A DNA stretch of 64,000 nt from Acephala macrosclerotiorum. Lineage: Eukaryota; Ascomycota; Leotiomycetes; Helotiales; Mollisiaceae. Location of the stretch: the NCBI GenBank assembly GCA_014904845.1, contig MU119215.1, positions 438,060-502,059 of the forward strand. The letters are read 5' to 3'. This document shows, piece by piece, positions 44,151 to 56,410 of the stretch. The first letter of the stretch is position 1, and each line of letters begins with the position of its first letter. The translations under genes were made by a program, and so were the position numbers. The notes under the pieces are model-generated. The model saw only the letters and a list, made by a program, of their open reading frames with translations, was not told the origin of the DNA and ran no database searches.

Positions 44151-45949
44151 ATGCACGAGTCCATGATGGCGCAGATTGGGATGGAGCACGAGCACCACGC
44201 CTCGCACGACAACACCTATGGGTCCACCGACGGATGGGTAGATATCAGCCATAGTTACAGCTCGTCGCAACATCAATCGCCAATGTACGAACATCCAGGT
44301 TTTCAATTCATGCAACCGCTTCAACACAGTGGGAATGAGCAATCGTACAACCCACCAAGAATGTCACAACCTCCACCGCCACACACAAACCACCAGCAGT
44401 TGTTACCCCTCATTATGCCTGGCAATCCAACATGGCCCAGTCTATTGACGAATCCAGCGAATTATTCAGCACCACCCGTTGCAATTCCTCCAATATCAGC
44501 TCCAGTGGTAAAGGGGAATGGTGCAAAGCTACCAGCGATTCACGCAACACCGTCCCCACGCAAGACTCTTACGGACAATGACCGGAGACGAATGTGCCAG
44601 TACCATGAGGAAAACCCGTCTGTCAAACAGACTGAAATTGGAGGTAAGCAATACTGTGGGTTTTTATTTTTGCATGATACTAATTGTATCCTAGCTATGT
44701 TTGGCGTTGAACGAAGGTTTGATTCTAGAATCCATGTGACATGTTGAAATGCTAAACTCTTTTGCATAGCACTGTCTCCAAGGTCCTCCGTCAGAGGGAG
44801 AAGTATCTCTTTCCAGAAGATCGAAGCCTGTCTCCCGTTAAGCGTACCAAAGGCAAGTTTCCAGACATTGAGAGGGCATTATCGAACTGGGTGAGAAATC
44901 AACAGAAGCATGGTCATGCGTTGACAGATCGTGCAATCAAGGACAAGGCTTTGTTCTTTGCGAGTACTGTGGGTAATAATGAAAGCCATCTGAAGACCAA
45001 CAGCACCAGCTGGTTAGAGAAGTTCAAGCAAAAGAACGGCCTTGGAGGAGCCAAGTTGACGCGGAGAGCCTCAGAAACCAACATCTCTGATAGTGGATCA
45101 TTGGCTCCGGACTCGGCTGGAGGTTCAGCTTCGCAAACTCCAAATGGAATCTCTCCAACATCACCCAGTGGCTTGCCCTCGCCCTCGCCTTTATCAGCGA
45201 ACAAGAGTAACGAAGACCTCAGATCAGAGAACTCGAACGGATACTTTGGCCAGGAGAATAACGGATATCGACATTCGAACTCGCAAAGTACCACCTCTCT
45301 GTCAAGTGCTTTCACAGACAACAATCCATCTTCGTTTTCGGGAGGACCTACAAGTCCCACGGGCCCCTTCACTTTCTCTCCTGACAGTTCTGGCTGGCTA
45401 CCCTCACAACAATCCCGATTGCCCCCACCCGGAAATGGCTTTCAGAGACCGCGTAGTCAAACTTTTCCAATGCTGGGAATCGATCCGTCGTTCATCTCCT
45501 CGCAGTCGAGTGAACCACTCACACCAAAGTACAACATGCCTGTTACAGCCCCTTCTTCGGCCTTGGACTCTCCCATCCATGAGATGGGCCCGCCATTTGG
45601 GATGGATTCTGCAATCTCGTCTCCTCCATTGCACCACAGCAGTAGCAATGGCTCAATGGCACCGCCATCAACAGGCACTCCAATTACAGGTTTGCAGTCA
45701 CCACCGGGCTCTTCAGCACCAAGCTCTCCGACACAGGATGATGCTCGAAGAGCTTTGGATCTCGTACTCAGCTTCTTCAATCAAGCACCCAATGGTTTGG
45801 TTGACCAGAATGAGTATATGACAGTTCTGAAGCTCACGGAGAAACTACGATTGACCACGCCTCTTCCTGGTGGGCTTCACCGCATTGCAGAGCAGGATTG
45901 TGAACTCCAAGCGCCTAAAATGGAGCAATCCATGAGTGCAGGTTGTTAA
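44151..45949 (+). CDS. CENP-B/Tc5-type HTH DNA-binding protein
   Basis: The model joins 44151-44643, 44695-44716 and 44770-45949 (564 residues). The 22-nt second exon completes the first helix-turn-helix: RKTLTDNDRRRMCQYH ... KQTEIG-AMFGVERSTVSKVLRQREKYL (about residues 140-190). A second CENP-B-type HTH follows (FPDIERALSNWVRNQQKHGHALTD, KALFFASTV, SWLEKFKQKNGL, to about residue 270). The rest is Ser/Pro-rich and disordered; no DDE transposase domain is present. Such proteins derive from pogo/Tc5 transposases and act as chromosomal DNA-binding or transcription factors in fungi. It is a domesticated gene, not a transposon. The exact C-terminus (residues after GGLHRIAEQD) is less certain. Confidence 0.85.
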
Positions 45950-46728
45950 CGACCGCATCTACGACTTGGCTCAAAACCAAAGCAACCCCTTGTACATTCC
46001 GAAGACCAAGTTCCTTCAACTCTGTCCTTACCAGCATCTGCACAATAGCACATTCAACGGCGTAACTCTAATTTCCTCCTTTGTACATCGGTGTCCACAG
46101 TGCCTTTTGGTCGATACTTCTTCACTTCACCACCATGTCATTTTCTATTCGTACCATTATACTCTCTCCACGCTCTTCTTCGGTCGGGGTGCAGGCTGGC
46201 ACCGAACGGATCCGGAAAAACAATATACCCCAGGATACATCTCCCGCTCACGCGAACTCGATATTTCTATTCTTTTCTATACTCCATATAGCAAGCAAGA
46301 TTTCTTACTTCTCAGTGTACGGCGCAGCAACCTGCGCTCTTTGCGGTGTCTTTTAGGATTGGGAGCATTACCTCGAGTGGATCTCGGTGGTTCGGGCTTC
46401 GGATTGAGGCTTTTAGGTGTTTTCATATGGGCGAGGTCTGGAAAGGCTTCTGGTTGTATTCACCCGGGGGTTGGGAAGACAAGCAGATATCGCAAGATGA
46501 ATGGGAACGGGAATGTAGCAAGCGGCATAGAGTGGCCAGGAATTACCGACAATGCTTTCAGAGCAAAGGAGGCCAGTGGTAGGGTCATGATCATATTTCA
46601 GTCAGGCAGTCTAGTCTTTTCAAATCTACCTGAGGCGGCCCATCTGATTTTTTGGGAGGCCCTTTTGACAACATTTTGTCCGCTGTCAATCAAGTGAAAA
46701 TCTCTCATTGTTCAATTATCAAGCAATG
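45950..46728. other. convergent 3' flanks
   Basis: This lies between the CENP-B-type gene (+) and the PXA gene (-). A 253-codon frame crosses it but its translation has no domain and overlaps the end of the upstream gene; it is treated as untranslated. Confidence 0.5.
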
Positions 46729-49331
46729 CTAATTGAGCCTTTCCTCTAGGAGTTCTGCAACCCCCTTCTCTGTCATCTCAGGCATCAGGCGTATGATTAT
46801 CAACTCCACAAGCCCGTATAGGAAGTGCTTGTTGCAATAAGCATCATCGAAGACGTTCAAGCGCTCCTCAACTTCCTTGACTCTGCGCTCTATACCAGAG
46901 CCGAAATATACGTCCTGTACCTTGACCGGTATGAGTGACAAGATAGTCCCAGCGCATCGTCGTCGAATAAGGAGTTGCTCGTCAGCAGAGGGTATTATTC
47001 GTGGGGGTCCCAAAGCGTTGTTGGGGAAAAGAGCAGCGCGTCCAATGCGTAGGACTAGGGGTAGCAATGCTGGATCGAGCACGTGGCTTTGAATCGCGTG
47101 GGAAAGAATCCTGTTAGCAACCATATGTTAGCCAATGATTTGACGACGAGAGAATTTTCCGACTAAAGCGCCATAAGCCTACAGCCAAAAGAGCCATGCA
47201 TGAAGGCTCGAAATTTGTGTACACGAAGTTGTTGGAGTTGTATGCAGCAAACTTGCAGAAGAGGCCCCCAAAGAGCTACAAGGGAAGGCTCCAGATCCCA
47301 AGGATGGAGATAGTAAGGATTGACAGTAGAGCAACGACAAGGCGACATCTTGAACGAATGGCTGAGAGCGTCCGCTTGGGGCGGGAGGAAGGTGCGGTGC
47401 GACGCGAGGCAGCCGGATAAGAGGACCTTGCAATAATAACGCCGGGCGCGTAAAGAAGGCTGCCGTAAGGCTCCCTCGAGCTCCTTCCCAACACCGCTCA
47501 CGAAACTAGTGCAAGGGTGCCAATGACAGGTTATGCGGACAAGGTACCCAAAACGTTGAGTTATGCGAAATGACATCGCCCATGAGCGATTCGAAAAAGA
47601 AACTAGTCCGTGACCATGGGCTGATTCGCATGAACGAAAAGCGAAAACCACGAGTAAATGCAAGGGGTGGCAGTTGCACAGCATCAATACTTCTGCTTAG
47701 TGGAGGGAAGTCTGACCTCAATTAATCAAGACTTCGTCCAGCCATTACCGCCTTCCCGTTTCAACATCCCAAGAATGCATGGTTGTCATGCAAAGCGATA
47801 ACGGAAGATAGGAGGCCTAGACTCCCAGCACAAGGAAATATCGTGTTCTCCACTCTGATTGGGACAATCCAGGTCAAGTGATTGAAAGCTCATGCGGTGT
47901 GACATAGCCATCGGGCGCTTGGGTGTGGAATGAAAAACGTTTGGGCGAGTTTCAGAAAGTCATCACTTACTTGTCGACCAACCCGTCCGTGTTCCCGATT
48001 TCCCCAGGCCCGGTAATTGCGACCCATTGCAGAAGAGATATTGTGGCGCTCAGCCACGGCATGCGAATGTCTAGATCCAGCAGACTTGAGGCACAGGACC
48101 ATATCTTCATCTTCAGGATGGGTTGTTTGGATACCGTTTGTCGAGGTGAGAAGACGGTCTCAGTATTTGACAAGTCTGCCGCGCCCACCTCGTCTTTCGA
48201 TAGTGCCGGACTACTGGTCTTCGTCGCATTCGCTATACGAGAGGGAAGTGAGGATGCCGTAGCGAAAGTGACAATAAAAAAGCGAACCGCTGTGAACGCG
48301 AGAAATCCATACTGAAGGATGAGCCAAAACGTCTTTTGGAGTGACCGTTTAATCCTCCAGGCCCTCGTATTTGCTCCATTCAGACGAGGAGGAGTAGTAT
48401 CCATAAGGTCAGAGTTTGACCTCTCAACTCGGACTTGCGCCTTCGATTTCGGAAGCTGGGCCTTGATTGCCTCAGCAATCTTTATGATACCCTCCCACAG
48501 CATCCATGGCTCAGATATTTTTCCGCCAATGCTGCCTCCGATGACCATGTCTGAGAATATTTGGCCAACAAGCGCTATCAGACATTCGTTTTCGAGGTCT
48601 TCTGTGGGAAGAAGGACGGCCAAAACTCCTTGCACTAGCAACTGTCTGTAAGCGGACTCGTGCTCTTGTTGTAGCTTCTCGGACTGGTCTCCGTCTTTTG
48701 GGACAGGCGATAACGGAGGGAACGGCCACAGCGAGTGATAGATTTGTCGTGGATCTTGCTCGAATGGCAGTGGATGCCATCTGCTGTGAGACGTACGATA
48801 TGCTATCTTGTATCAGTATTCGAGTCTCGCTCCATCGTCAGTAATGCTCGCACCTTGAACATGTGCTTCTAACAACTCTGGCAGCTCATCAAATACCAAG
48901 CTCTCGAGATCAACCTTCCTCAGCCTCTGCTCCAATGCCCTAGTGCAATGGGCAATAATTCTCACTATCTCCTCCACGAACGTCTGATCCGGAGTTATCT
49001 TTCCATACCATGTCTGGACAAATTCTCTAATGATAATCGATATATAGGCGTATAGCTGCAGGTCCACTTCATTGCTGCTCGTCAACGGCGGTAGTAGTGC
49101 ATCAATAGGTTGTGGTGTACTGCGGCCCTTCTCTCCAATTTGCGAGCACAATGTCCGGCGGATCAAAAATAGAGTTGCACGCTCAGATAGCGGATCAGAT
49201 GATGGTGGGCGTATACTTCGACGTGTGATAGGCGTTTCAGGTCGCGATATAGGTTCTTTAGTAGCAGATACAGACTGCGAAGATAGATTCGACGTTGCGA
49301 GAGACTTGGAACGTGGTTGTAGTCGAGACAT
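46729..49331 (-). CDS. PXA-domain (sorting-nexin-associated) protein
   Basis: The model joins, on minus, 49331-48854, 48802-47971 and 47110-46729 (563 residues). The first intron is 51 nt; the second is 860 nt (47970-47111), far longer than any other here, yet has good ends (GTAAGT, GCTAACAG) and exact phase (GLVDK|ILSHAIQSHVLDP). The PXA domain runs from about residue 45 to 250 (LYAYISIIIREFVQTWYGKI, DLESLVFDELPELLEAHVQAY). A hydrophobic stretch (ILQYGFLAFTAVRFFIVTFATA) may be membrane-embedded. Animal PXA proteins of the SNX13/14/25 group act at endosome/ER contacts; this fungal type lacks visible PX and RGS domains. Exact role unknown. Confidence 0.82.
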
Positions 49332-52144
49332 TGACTTGGATGGTAGGCTCAGGGCCTTTGAAGACGTCCAGGCGGAGAGGAATTATGGGTACACGCCATG
49401 GACCAAGGCAAGAGGGGATAGTTTGAAATGAAGCTCCAAATCAAGTCAACTCGCGCTGAGGCTGAACGTTGCTATCCAAGATGTCAATATGGCGCTAACC
49501 TCCAATAGTTTAGCGTATATCAGCTGGTTATCTAATCGCCTTGCCTTTTCCGATCTCCCATCATCGCTTCCTGTTCTCACCTTTTGAAAACAAATACCTA
49601 TGTCAGTCACCGTGTCAGCTCAACTATCAATCTATCTATCAATCTATCATCATTCTTTCCATTTCAAGAAACTCGAATCTCGAGTTCCTCAATCAACTCA
49701 CTTAGGCTTCTACCACTTGAATTCGGGCCATTCACGATCAGTCTCAAGCAGGGCAACGGCACAAGCTCTGTATTCGATCCAACACAATTGATCTTTTCAA
49801 GTTCGAATGATCGGGTAGACTTTGCAAAACTTGCCTGATTACATGTTTAGAGAGAGATAACAGGGCGGGCAAGAAAAAAAGAAACCGCTACGGGAGCTGA
49901 AGTCTGCACCTCATGCAAAGCATGAGGAGCCGAATTAGAGCAATCCTTTCAGGGAGAACAAGAGGCGTATCTTGACCACCTCCAGTCTGGGATTGTATCA
50001 TTGTATCGGAGTTTTGTTTGACTCTATTGCCGACATTGTCGACACCGTTGGTTGGCTCCTCAAGGCTTTCAAAAACTACGCCAGCCCCTTTTCCTTTTCC
50101 GAGCTACTCGCTTCTGGGCAACTCCCTGACGCTTACTCCTTAGCTCGGTTCATTCGTCTTTTTTATTATTTGCCACACATGACTGCGTTCGCGGCTGCTT
50201 CTAGCTTTTGGTGCTTCCATAAGGTTTCAGATTGATATTGGATCTTCATCTGGCTCTCGTGTTTCGTACTTAAGTCTACTCCTTGGGCATGAGAACGCCT
50301 AGCTGTTCGAATACTGGCCAAGCTCGAAACACTCAAGGGAAATCTATGGTTCCGCCTCGAGCCTTTTGTTTTGAGTTTCTCCTTCGGAACTTCTACGCAA
50401 CATCGCCAGATGCAAATTGCGATGCAGCATTACATTACCGCCTGTATCGCTTCACGAGCATAGCTAGGAACATCAACTCATGATCGACCCCCTAATTTAA
50501 CCCATTGTTCACTACCCACCTTCAACTTCGCCGCCATTCCGATTAAATTCCTGTGTTAAACTTCACACTCAAGTCCAACATAAATTAAGCTGGCCAAACA
50601 TGGCCACAAAATCCAACCAGTTCCAGCACCTCTGACATGGAATTTAAACGTCTGTCCTTCCCCACAAGAACTTGTGTGTTGGCTCTTGATATTCCCAATT
50701 CCATCAATGCTTGCAACGCGGATACAAAACCTTCATATTCACCAAGGCCAGTACCTTCTTAGAGAAGCAACCCTTTGCCGTTTCAAGCTGTACCCGAATG
50801 CTGTGTGCATACAGGCCACATCCGGGTCCCAAGGACCGTTACCATTCTCACCCTCCTGGCCCAAGAAGCGAGAAAGTTATACTTTTCAAGCACCAGTAGC
50901 TACCAGCACACCGCATTTCTCGTTTAGTCGCTTGTCTGTCTAGCACCTTACCGAGCAGAAGTCAAACTCGGATCATCATAGCCAACAAAAACAACTTCAT
51001 AACACAGCGAAGCACGTACAGTAAGTATTCTCAGTTCTTAATCGTGAGTGAAAAGAAACTTGATGCTTATATGAGATTCTTCCGGTGTTTGCTGCGCTGC
51101 AGCATAGCAACAGTTCTCGCAGGTTGCACTGCATGCCAGGCCCGAGACTGATGAGCTTTGTAGACTGATACTGGAGTATGAAACCCAGAGGTAGGTGCTG
51201 GTTAACAACCAGTTAATGTTGCCTATCCTGGGAAGAGTGTACGGTACTTAACTTGTAATGTCACAATACCCAACTAGGAGGAAATGAGACTACAGAAGTG
51301 ACACCCCCTCGAGATGTTCAGGAAAAGCGACAAATCAAAGTACCAAGAAATCAAGGACATTGATCTTAACTGAGGAACATGACAACCGAGGGGTCAAGCA
51401 TGATTAGTAGTATAACCCCTCGAACTATCCATTGAATGTTGCTCGGATTCAACTCTAGTTCCCTTTTCAAAGTCCTAGAAAGTGCAGGAGATTAATAGTC
51501 TTTGTGTTGCTTTTCGGTGCACTGGGATACCCCTTTCCTGCTCGCGTATCCTACGTCGTATGCCATTTACCGACAGGGAAATACCTAGCTCTAGACTTAG
51601 TAAAAGTATCAAATACACGTGCTTCTGGTAACCCTACTTCATGTCTTCGCCAAAGCAAGCCCTCGGAGCGAGGATATACCGCCGCCCTACTGCTCCCGCT
51701 AGCAAGCCCGCCCGTCCAGGTCAGAGAACAATGTCCCTCCGTGCAATCGGCACTCTCCTTACTCTGGCTCACAATTCTCCATCAGTCATTCAGATATCAA
51801 ACTGCTACTAATACAATAAAATACACTCCGCCTGCGAAGATGGCGTTGTGCTAAGTTATATGTATTCCAAAATCTGCATACATCACCACTATCGACAATA
51901 GCTATCTTCTCACCTCAACCCTATGACCTACCCCCCCCCCCCCAAAAGCTATTTGCAAGTCTATCTAGCAGATCCATGCCTATTCCGTACTCCTTCAATG
52001 TCCCAGTTCCAAAACACCTTCTCCATGGCCCCGTTGCTTGTTGCAAGTAAAATGATAGGAAATAACTCGTAAAACCATGCCCAACGCAAGCCATGCCTGT
52101 ACCCCTCCCGCCTCTCATCTGTAGGCGATTTTATCTCATGGTCC
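49332..52144. other. 2.8-kb stretch without a supported gene
   Basis: Upstream of the PXA gene the sequence (49560-49720) looks like a pyrimidine-rich leader on plus, and around 50950-51035 there is leader-like sequence followed by CAGTAAGT, a donor-like site. A non-coding or very short spliced transcript on plus is possible. A run of 13 C occurs at 51931-51943. No protein with a known domain was found. Confidence 0.4.
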
Positions 52145-54277
52145 TCACATGATCGAGCAACCATTGCTCCTAGCTCTCCGTCTACGCCCAATCCCGCCCA
52201 TACCTACACCGCCCTCCTCCTCATCAGCATGCATCATCTGCGCTTCTCTTGCTCGCCTACGTCGTCTTCTCACACCAGCACCTCCGGCTCCAGCCTCTTC
52301 ATTCGCCATCATGTATTCCGCCCATTTTCTCTCCAGCCTTCCTGCAGCAGGTAAATCGCCTCTGAGAACCCGTTTCGTGTGTTCGTGGACAGTTTGCTGC
52401 CAACCATAGAAGCACTTCAACTCAATGATTTCCGTTGGATATGTCGGTCCAGCTTGAGTCCCGCTTGGCTTTTTGATCTCAGAGTTGCGAGACAGGACTT
52501 CACGAATTCCGGTCCAAGTTATGTTTTGAGCGTCAAAGACAACGAGCCTGAGTCCGACGCGAGGACGAGAACGAGCACATGTTGTGCGTGAGGACCGAAC
52601 GCGGACCATAGAAGCTGCTTCTGCGAGGGTGAGATCGCTAATCTTGGTATTGTCCATATCAACGCTGCGGAGATTGGTGCAGGCCTTGATGACGGGCAGC
52701 ATGCCTGTGTCGCCCAAATTCTCACAGTAGCTGATGGAAAGGTGCTCGAGCATTGGTGCGCAGGGGGCTTTAGCGAGATGCTCGGAAAGGAGGCTGTTAG
52801 TGAGCTCGTTTAGCTCTTCAAGGTCGAGATGTGTGAGACGTGGAGTGGTGGCTAGAACAGCCGATAGGGCGTCATCGGTGAGTGCTGTACAGCTACTGAG
52901 CTGAAGACCTTCGAGGTCGGGGACAAGATGGGCGAGTGTCTTCACGCCGGCGCTCGTAAGTTGTGAGCAACGGCTCACATCGAGATGTCGAAGTTTTCGA
53001 GCTAGAACTATTGGAACGCCGGTGAGAATGTCAATCTCTGGCTCTCGACCAGTGATCATAGTTCGTAGTGCTTCGTCGTTAAGGTCGATGCAACCACTGA
53101 GAACCAATTTCTCCAGTTTATTGGTCTCGAAGATATCCTGAGCAAGTTCGATGCTGTTGAACCCTCTGATTTCTCCGGCTCGCAGATCTTTCAGTTTTGG
53201 ACAGCCATTGATAACTGTTCTAATGCCACGCGCATCCATATGAGTGCACCAAGAAACGTTAAACATCTCCAAAGAAGGGCAGGAATTCGCAATAATCTTG
53301 CAACTGCCGTTTGTGACTGCAGTAAGACCCGTCAGATTCAGATTTGCCAATCTCTCATTAGTCTTCAGCAGGCTGTGTAGAGTCGAGCGCTGGAAGTTCC
53401 TACAACCCTCGAGGGTAGCATTGATGAGGTTCCTGCATGCCTTGACCACTACTTCAGCACGCTTGTAATGTTCTACCTGGACACAACCTCTCAGATTGAG
53501 ATCCTTGATGAATGGCCCTGCAGACACAATGATCTTCGCTAGTGACTCCGCTGGAATGTCCTTGTAGAACTCGGATGCATCGAAGCATGTCCAAAGCTGG
53601 CCGTCAAAACATGTCTTGTGGAAGTTCTTGCTCACAACGGAGACACGGACCAATTCCTTTGGCTTTAGGTGGGCCAAAATCGAAAGCTTAATCTCGTGCG
53701 GCATTTCTCCCCAGAAGTCAAAGTTGGCTCGCCGAACTATCTCGGGTGGAGAGATTGGTAGCGAAAAGTAATCTTCCAGTATCTCTGGGATCGCTGAATG
53801 TGCTGGGAATGGCGATAACCCCCCTCTGGAGATAGGTCCCAGGTCTGCAGGAACAGCGCTCGTTGGGGGAGAGCAAGGAGGGGTGAATGAGCCGTGCTCA
53901 ATCCGTCTGATGGGAAGCCGACCATATGTGCTATCAAAGAAAGGAGTGTCGAGACCGGGTGTTGTGGGGACGGAGGTGGGCGCGGTGGAATAAGCTGCAC
54001 CAGAGGACTGCGAGCTGTACGAATTGTCAAACTGTCGTGGAGAGCTGGCAGAAGCCAAGCTCACACACGATAATGTGCCTCTTCCGCCATATGGATTGCT
54101 GGACGCTCTCTTCCGGCCCAATTGTACGAGTGATGGGGATGACGATATTCGCTGCAGCCCTTGAAGTAGCTTCGTTCGTCTCTTCGGAGGGTCGATTGGA
54201 ATGGCCTCGGAATGCTCAATTGGCATGTCCGCAGACCCTTCGGCCTCGAGAATCATGTCTGGCAGAGCGCTTGCCAT
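52145..54277 (-). CDS. F-box / leucine-rich-repeat protein with C-terminal CaaX box
   Basis: This is a single-exon gene. The start is ATG 54277 (upstream in-frame codons are not ATG), giving 710 residues. The Ser/Pro-rich N-terminus is followed by an F-box at about 186-230 (MPHEIKLSILAHLKPKELVRVSVVSKNF) and about a dozen LRRs of the cysteine-containing AMN1/FBXL type (about 250-560: LKDLNLRGC, LEMFNVSWC, LRHLDVSRC, LEHLSISYC). It is a probable substrate receptor of an SCF ubiquitin ligase. The C-terminus has Arg-rich clusters and ends in CSIM, a CaaX motif of the farnesylated type, suggesting membrane anchoring as in animal FBXL2/FBXL20. Closest fungal relatives are Pof2/Grr1-like proteins. 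Confidence 0.9.
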   Translation of the reverse strand: MASALPDMILEAEGSADMPIEHSEAIPIDPPKRRTKLLQGLQRISSSPSLVQLGRKRASSNPYGGRGTLSCVSLASASSPRQFDNSYSSQSSGAAYSTAPTSVPTTPGLDTPFFDSTYGRLPIRRIEHGSFTPPCSPPTSAVPADLGPISRGGLSPFPAHSAIPEILEDYFSLPISPPEIVRRANFDFWGEMPHEIKLSILAHLKPKELVRVSVVSKNFHKTCFDGQLWTCFDASEFYKDIPAESLAKIIVSAGPFIKDLNLRGCVQVEHYKRAEVVVKACRNLINATLEGCRNFQRSTLHSLLKTNERLANLNLTGLTAVTNGSCKIIANSCPSLEMFNVSWCTHMDARGIRTVINGCPKLKDLRAGEIRGFNSIELAQDIFETNKLEKLVLSGCIDLNDEALRTMITGREPEIDILTGVPIVLARKLRHLDVSRCSQLTSAGVKTLAHLVPDLEGLQLSSCTALTDDALSAVLATTPRLTHLDLEELNELTNSLLSEHLAKAPCAPMLEHLSISYCENLGDTGMLPVIKACTNLRSVDMDNTKISDLTLAEAASMVRVRSSRTTCARSRPRVGLRLVVFDAQNITWTGIREVLSRNSEIKKPSGTQAGPTYPTEIIELKCFYGWQQTVHEHTKRVLRGDLPAAGRLERKWAEYMMANEEAGAGGAGVRRRRRRAREAQMMHADEEEGGVGMGGIGRRRRARSNGCSIM

Positions 54278-54956
54278 CTCTGGCAATGTGGTCGTTGTTT
54301 TGCACGCAGTGGATGAGGTGGTGTGGTGTTGTTCTGGGTGGTAAGGTTATTATTACGCGGGGTAGATGGCCCTTCCCTGCTGCACCCTACTCCAGGAATC
54401 CTGCTTGATCAACTCTTATATTGCCAAGTACACAGCGATAGTCAAGCCGTACCGAAGGGCTCGAGATACGATGACGGGGAGCTCCTGCTGAATCATGAAA
54501 AACGCCCCGAGAAAGTCAGGGCATCTGCAGGTGGTGGTGAACAGCTGTCTCTGACTTTCCTCAGTTCTGTGTCGCGGGAGTCGCAGTCGACAATAGTGCT
54601 GCAGATCAACAAGGTCAACTCTATCCCAAACCCCAGAGGACAATAGTCCGGTCACCTTCGAGGAGACAAAGATGGAACGAGTCAATATGAAAAGAAGAGA
54701 AGAGAAGAGAAGAAGATTCTCACCTTGAATAAGTGTGTGCGCGACTTGAAGAGTTAAAGAGTGAAAAAGAGAGAGCGGGAGAATCGAGGGGTGCCAAAAA
54801 GTCTTATCGATAGATAGCGATGCCCAGCTGATGGTGCGATAACTCACGCGGACACTCCTCCCTCCTTCTAAAACCAAGATAAAGAGTCAGGTCAACAGAC
54901 TCGATATACAGATGAACCTGGGAAAAGGTTTACGGCATGAAGAAGACGTGACCTGA

Positions 54957-55012
54957 CAAGAAAAGACAAGACAAGACAACAAGAACAAGAACAAGAACAA
55001 GAACAAGAACAA
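54957..55012 (+). repeat. AAGAC / AACAAG simple repeats
   Basis: Short AAGAC-type repeats pass into about six AACAAG units. Antisense it is the CTTGTT-rich upstream sequence of the F-box gene. Confidence 0.75.
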
Positions 55013-55214
55013 AAAGCAGAAGAGGCTCGTGTGTGGGCTTCGGGAGAACACACTGACTCGGCCGTCTAGTTCTAGTTTTGGTGTCGATATCGGACTACAG
55101 CGAAGTATGCAGGGTGATATGCAAGCCATTCATTCTCGGAGTATGTGTATGTGGTCCCAAGACGCGAGAGCACAAGCTAGCTGGTTCACGCCAGCGCAAA
55201 CCCATCAACCAGCA

Positions 55215-55240
55215 CACGCACGCACGCACGCACGCACGCA
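55215..55240 (+). repeat. (CACG)n microsatellite
   Basis: About six CACG units in tandem. Confidence 0.85.
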
Positions 55241-56391
55241 CAACTCGCCCTCGCCTTCAGAGACCGACCGAAGACCTCGCACTATCTATCATTGGAACAG
55301 GAGCACAGGAGCATACGGACCCCGACTTTTGGCTCCAGCTTCCTTGTGCACTTTCACCAAAGGAGAAGAAGTTCACGCACGTCGGTCGGGGAGAGCGTGT
55401 GGGGCAACGCAACGGGAGGCCTTTTTTCCCTCTCAACATCTCATCTCATCTCAGCTCGTCTTCTTCTCCTCTTCGGTCCACCTCGACCTGCGGCTAAGTT
55501 GTCCAACCCAAGTTCCAACAAATCGTTCGTTCGCATTCCCAAGAGTCATTTATCCGCAAACATTCCTCACGTCGAGCCGTCGCGTGGCTGAGCCGGAAAA
55601 ACTTTTGGACCCTGACTCTCCCTCCTTCGGGACCAAGATGCTGGAAAAAGTACAGTACTGTAGCGCGTCGGTGCTATATCGGATGGCTTGGGGTTCTGGA
55701 AGCTGTCAACCCCTGCCTGGGCTGATCATTTGGTAATCTTACCACCACTCTGTTCGTTATCTGCTTGCTTCCTCGACAAGCTGGACCCTTGGTGCAGGAG
55801 GGACGATGAAAACCCCTTCTCAGAGATGTCACCTCCACGAAAGGATCGGGGAGATTCACGAAGTATTTCCCCAAATTCACAGCTTCCTTCCCCCACAAGC
55901 TCCACGAACCGGGTTTAGTCAAACGGCGTTGGATTACTATAGGATCACGAATCGGACTTTGTATCCGGATCGAAACGGCAGCATCTCTGTCTCCTCTTCA
56001 CAGACGTCTTCACTCTGCTTCACATTCTTCGATATCAACTGCCTGTGTGCTTCATGTCACCTGGCCCTATGTGGGGGGATGGTCTGGTGGTTCAATAGTC
56101 ACGCGCCACGGCATTGTCTGCCTGGAACGTCCCATTTTTGGGGTTGAAAACTTACGACCTTGTAGTAAATTACACGTTGGATGCTATCGTGGACAGCGGA
56201 GCGCTCCTGGCTGTCTTCTGATCGTTGAAGTTGGCTCATCCAATCAATGTTCGTACTCCTGATACCACGCGATATATGCCATCCTCTCCCACAACTTGAG
56301 ATTGACAACCACAGATGTCGCATTATAAGGAGAATGAAACGACCAGAAGCTCATCGATCCAGTAGGATGGATTTTATCAGTCTCTACTTTC

Positions 56392-56410
56392 GGGGGGGGG
56401 GGGGGGGGGG
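56392..56410 (+). repeat. poly-G run (19 G)
   Basis: Nineteen consecutive G, followed by CCCTG and, a few bases on, CAGGGGGCC, which could pair back to it. It could be a true homopolymer or an assembly weak spot. Confidence 0.85.

Noticed and set aside
45936..46697. 253-codon open frame (+) after the CENP-B-type gene
   Set aside because: It overlaps the end of the upstream gene in another frame, its translation has no domain, and it contains pyrimidine-rich 3' flank sequence.
47163..47687. 174-codon frame on minus inside the PXA intron
   Set aside because: Cys/Leu/Ser-rich translation without domain; it does not connect in phase to either exon.
55029..55736. 235-codon open frame (+)
   Set aside because: It runs through the CACG microsatellite and simple repeats; the translation is low-complexity (HARTHARTH).
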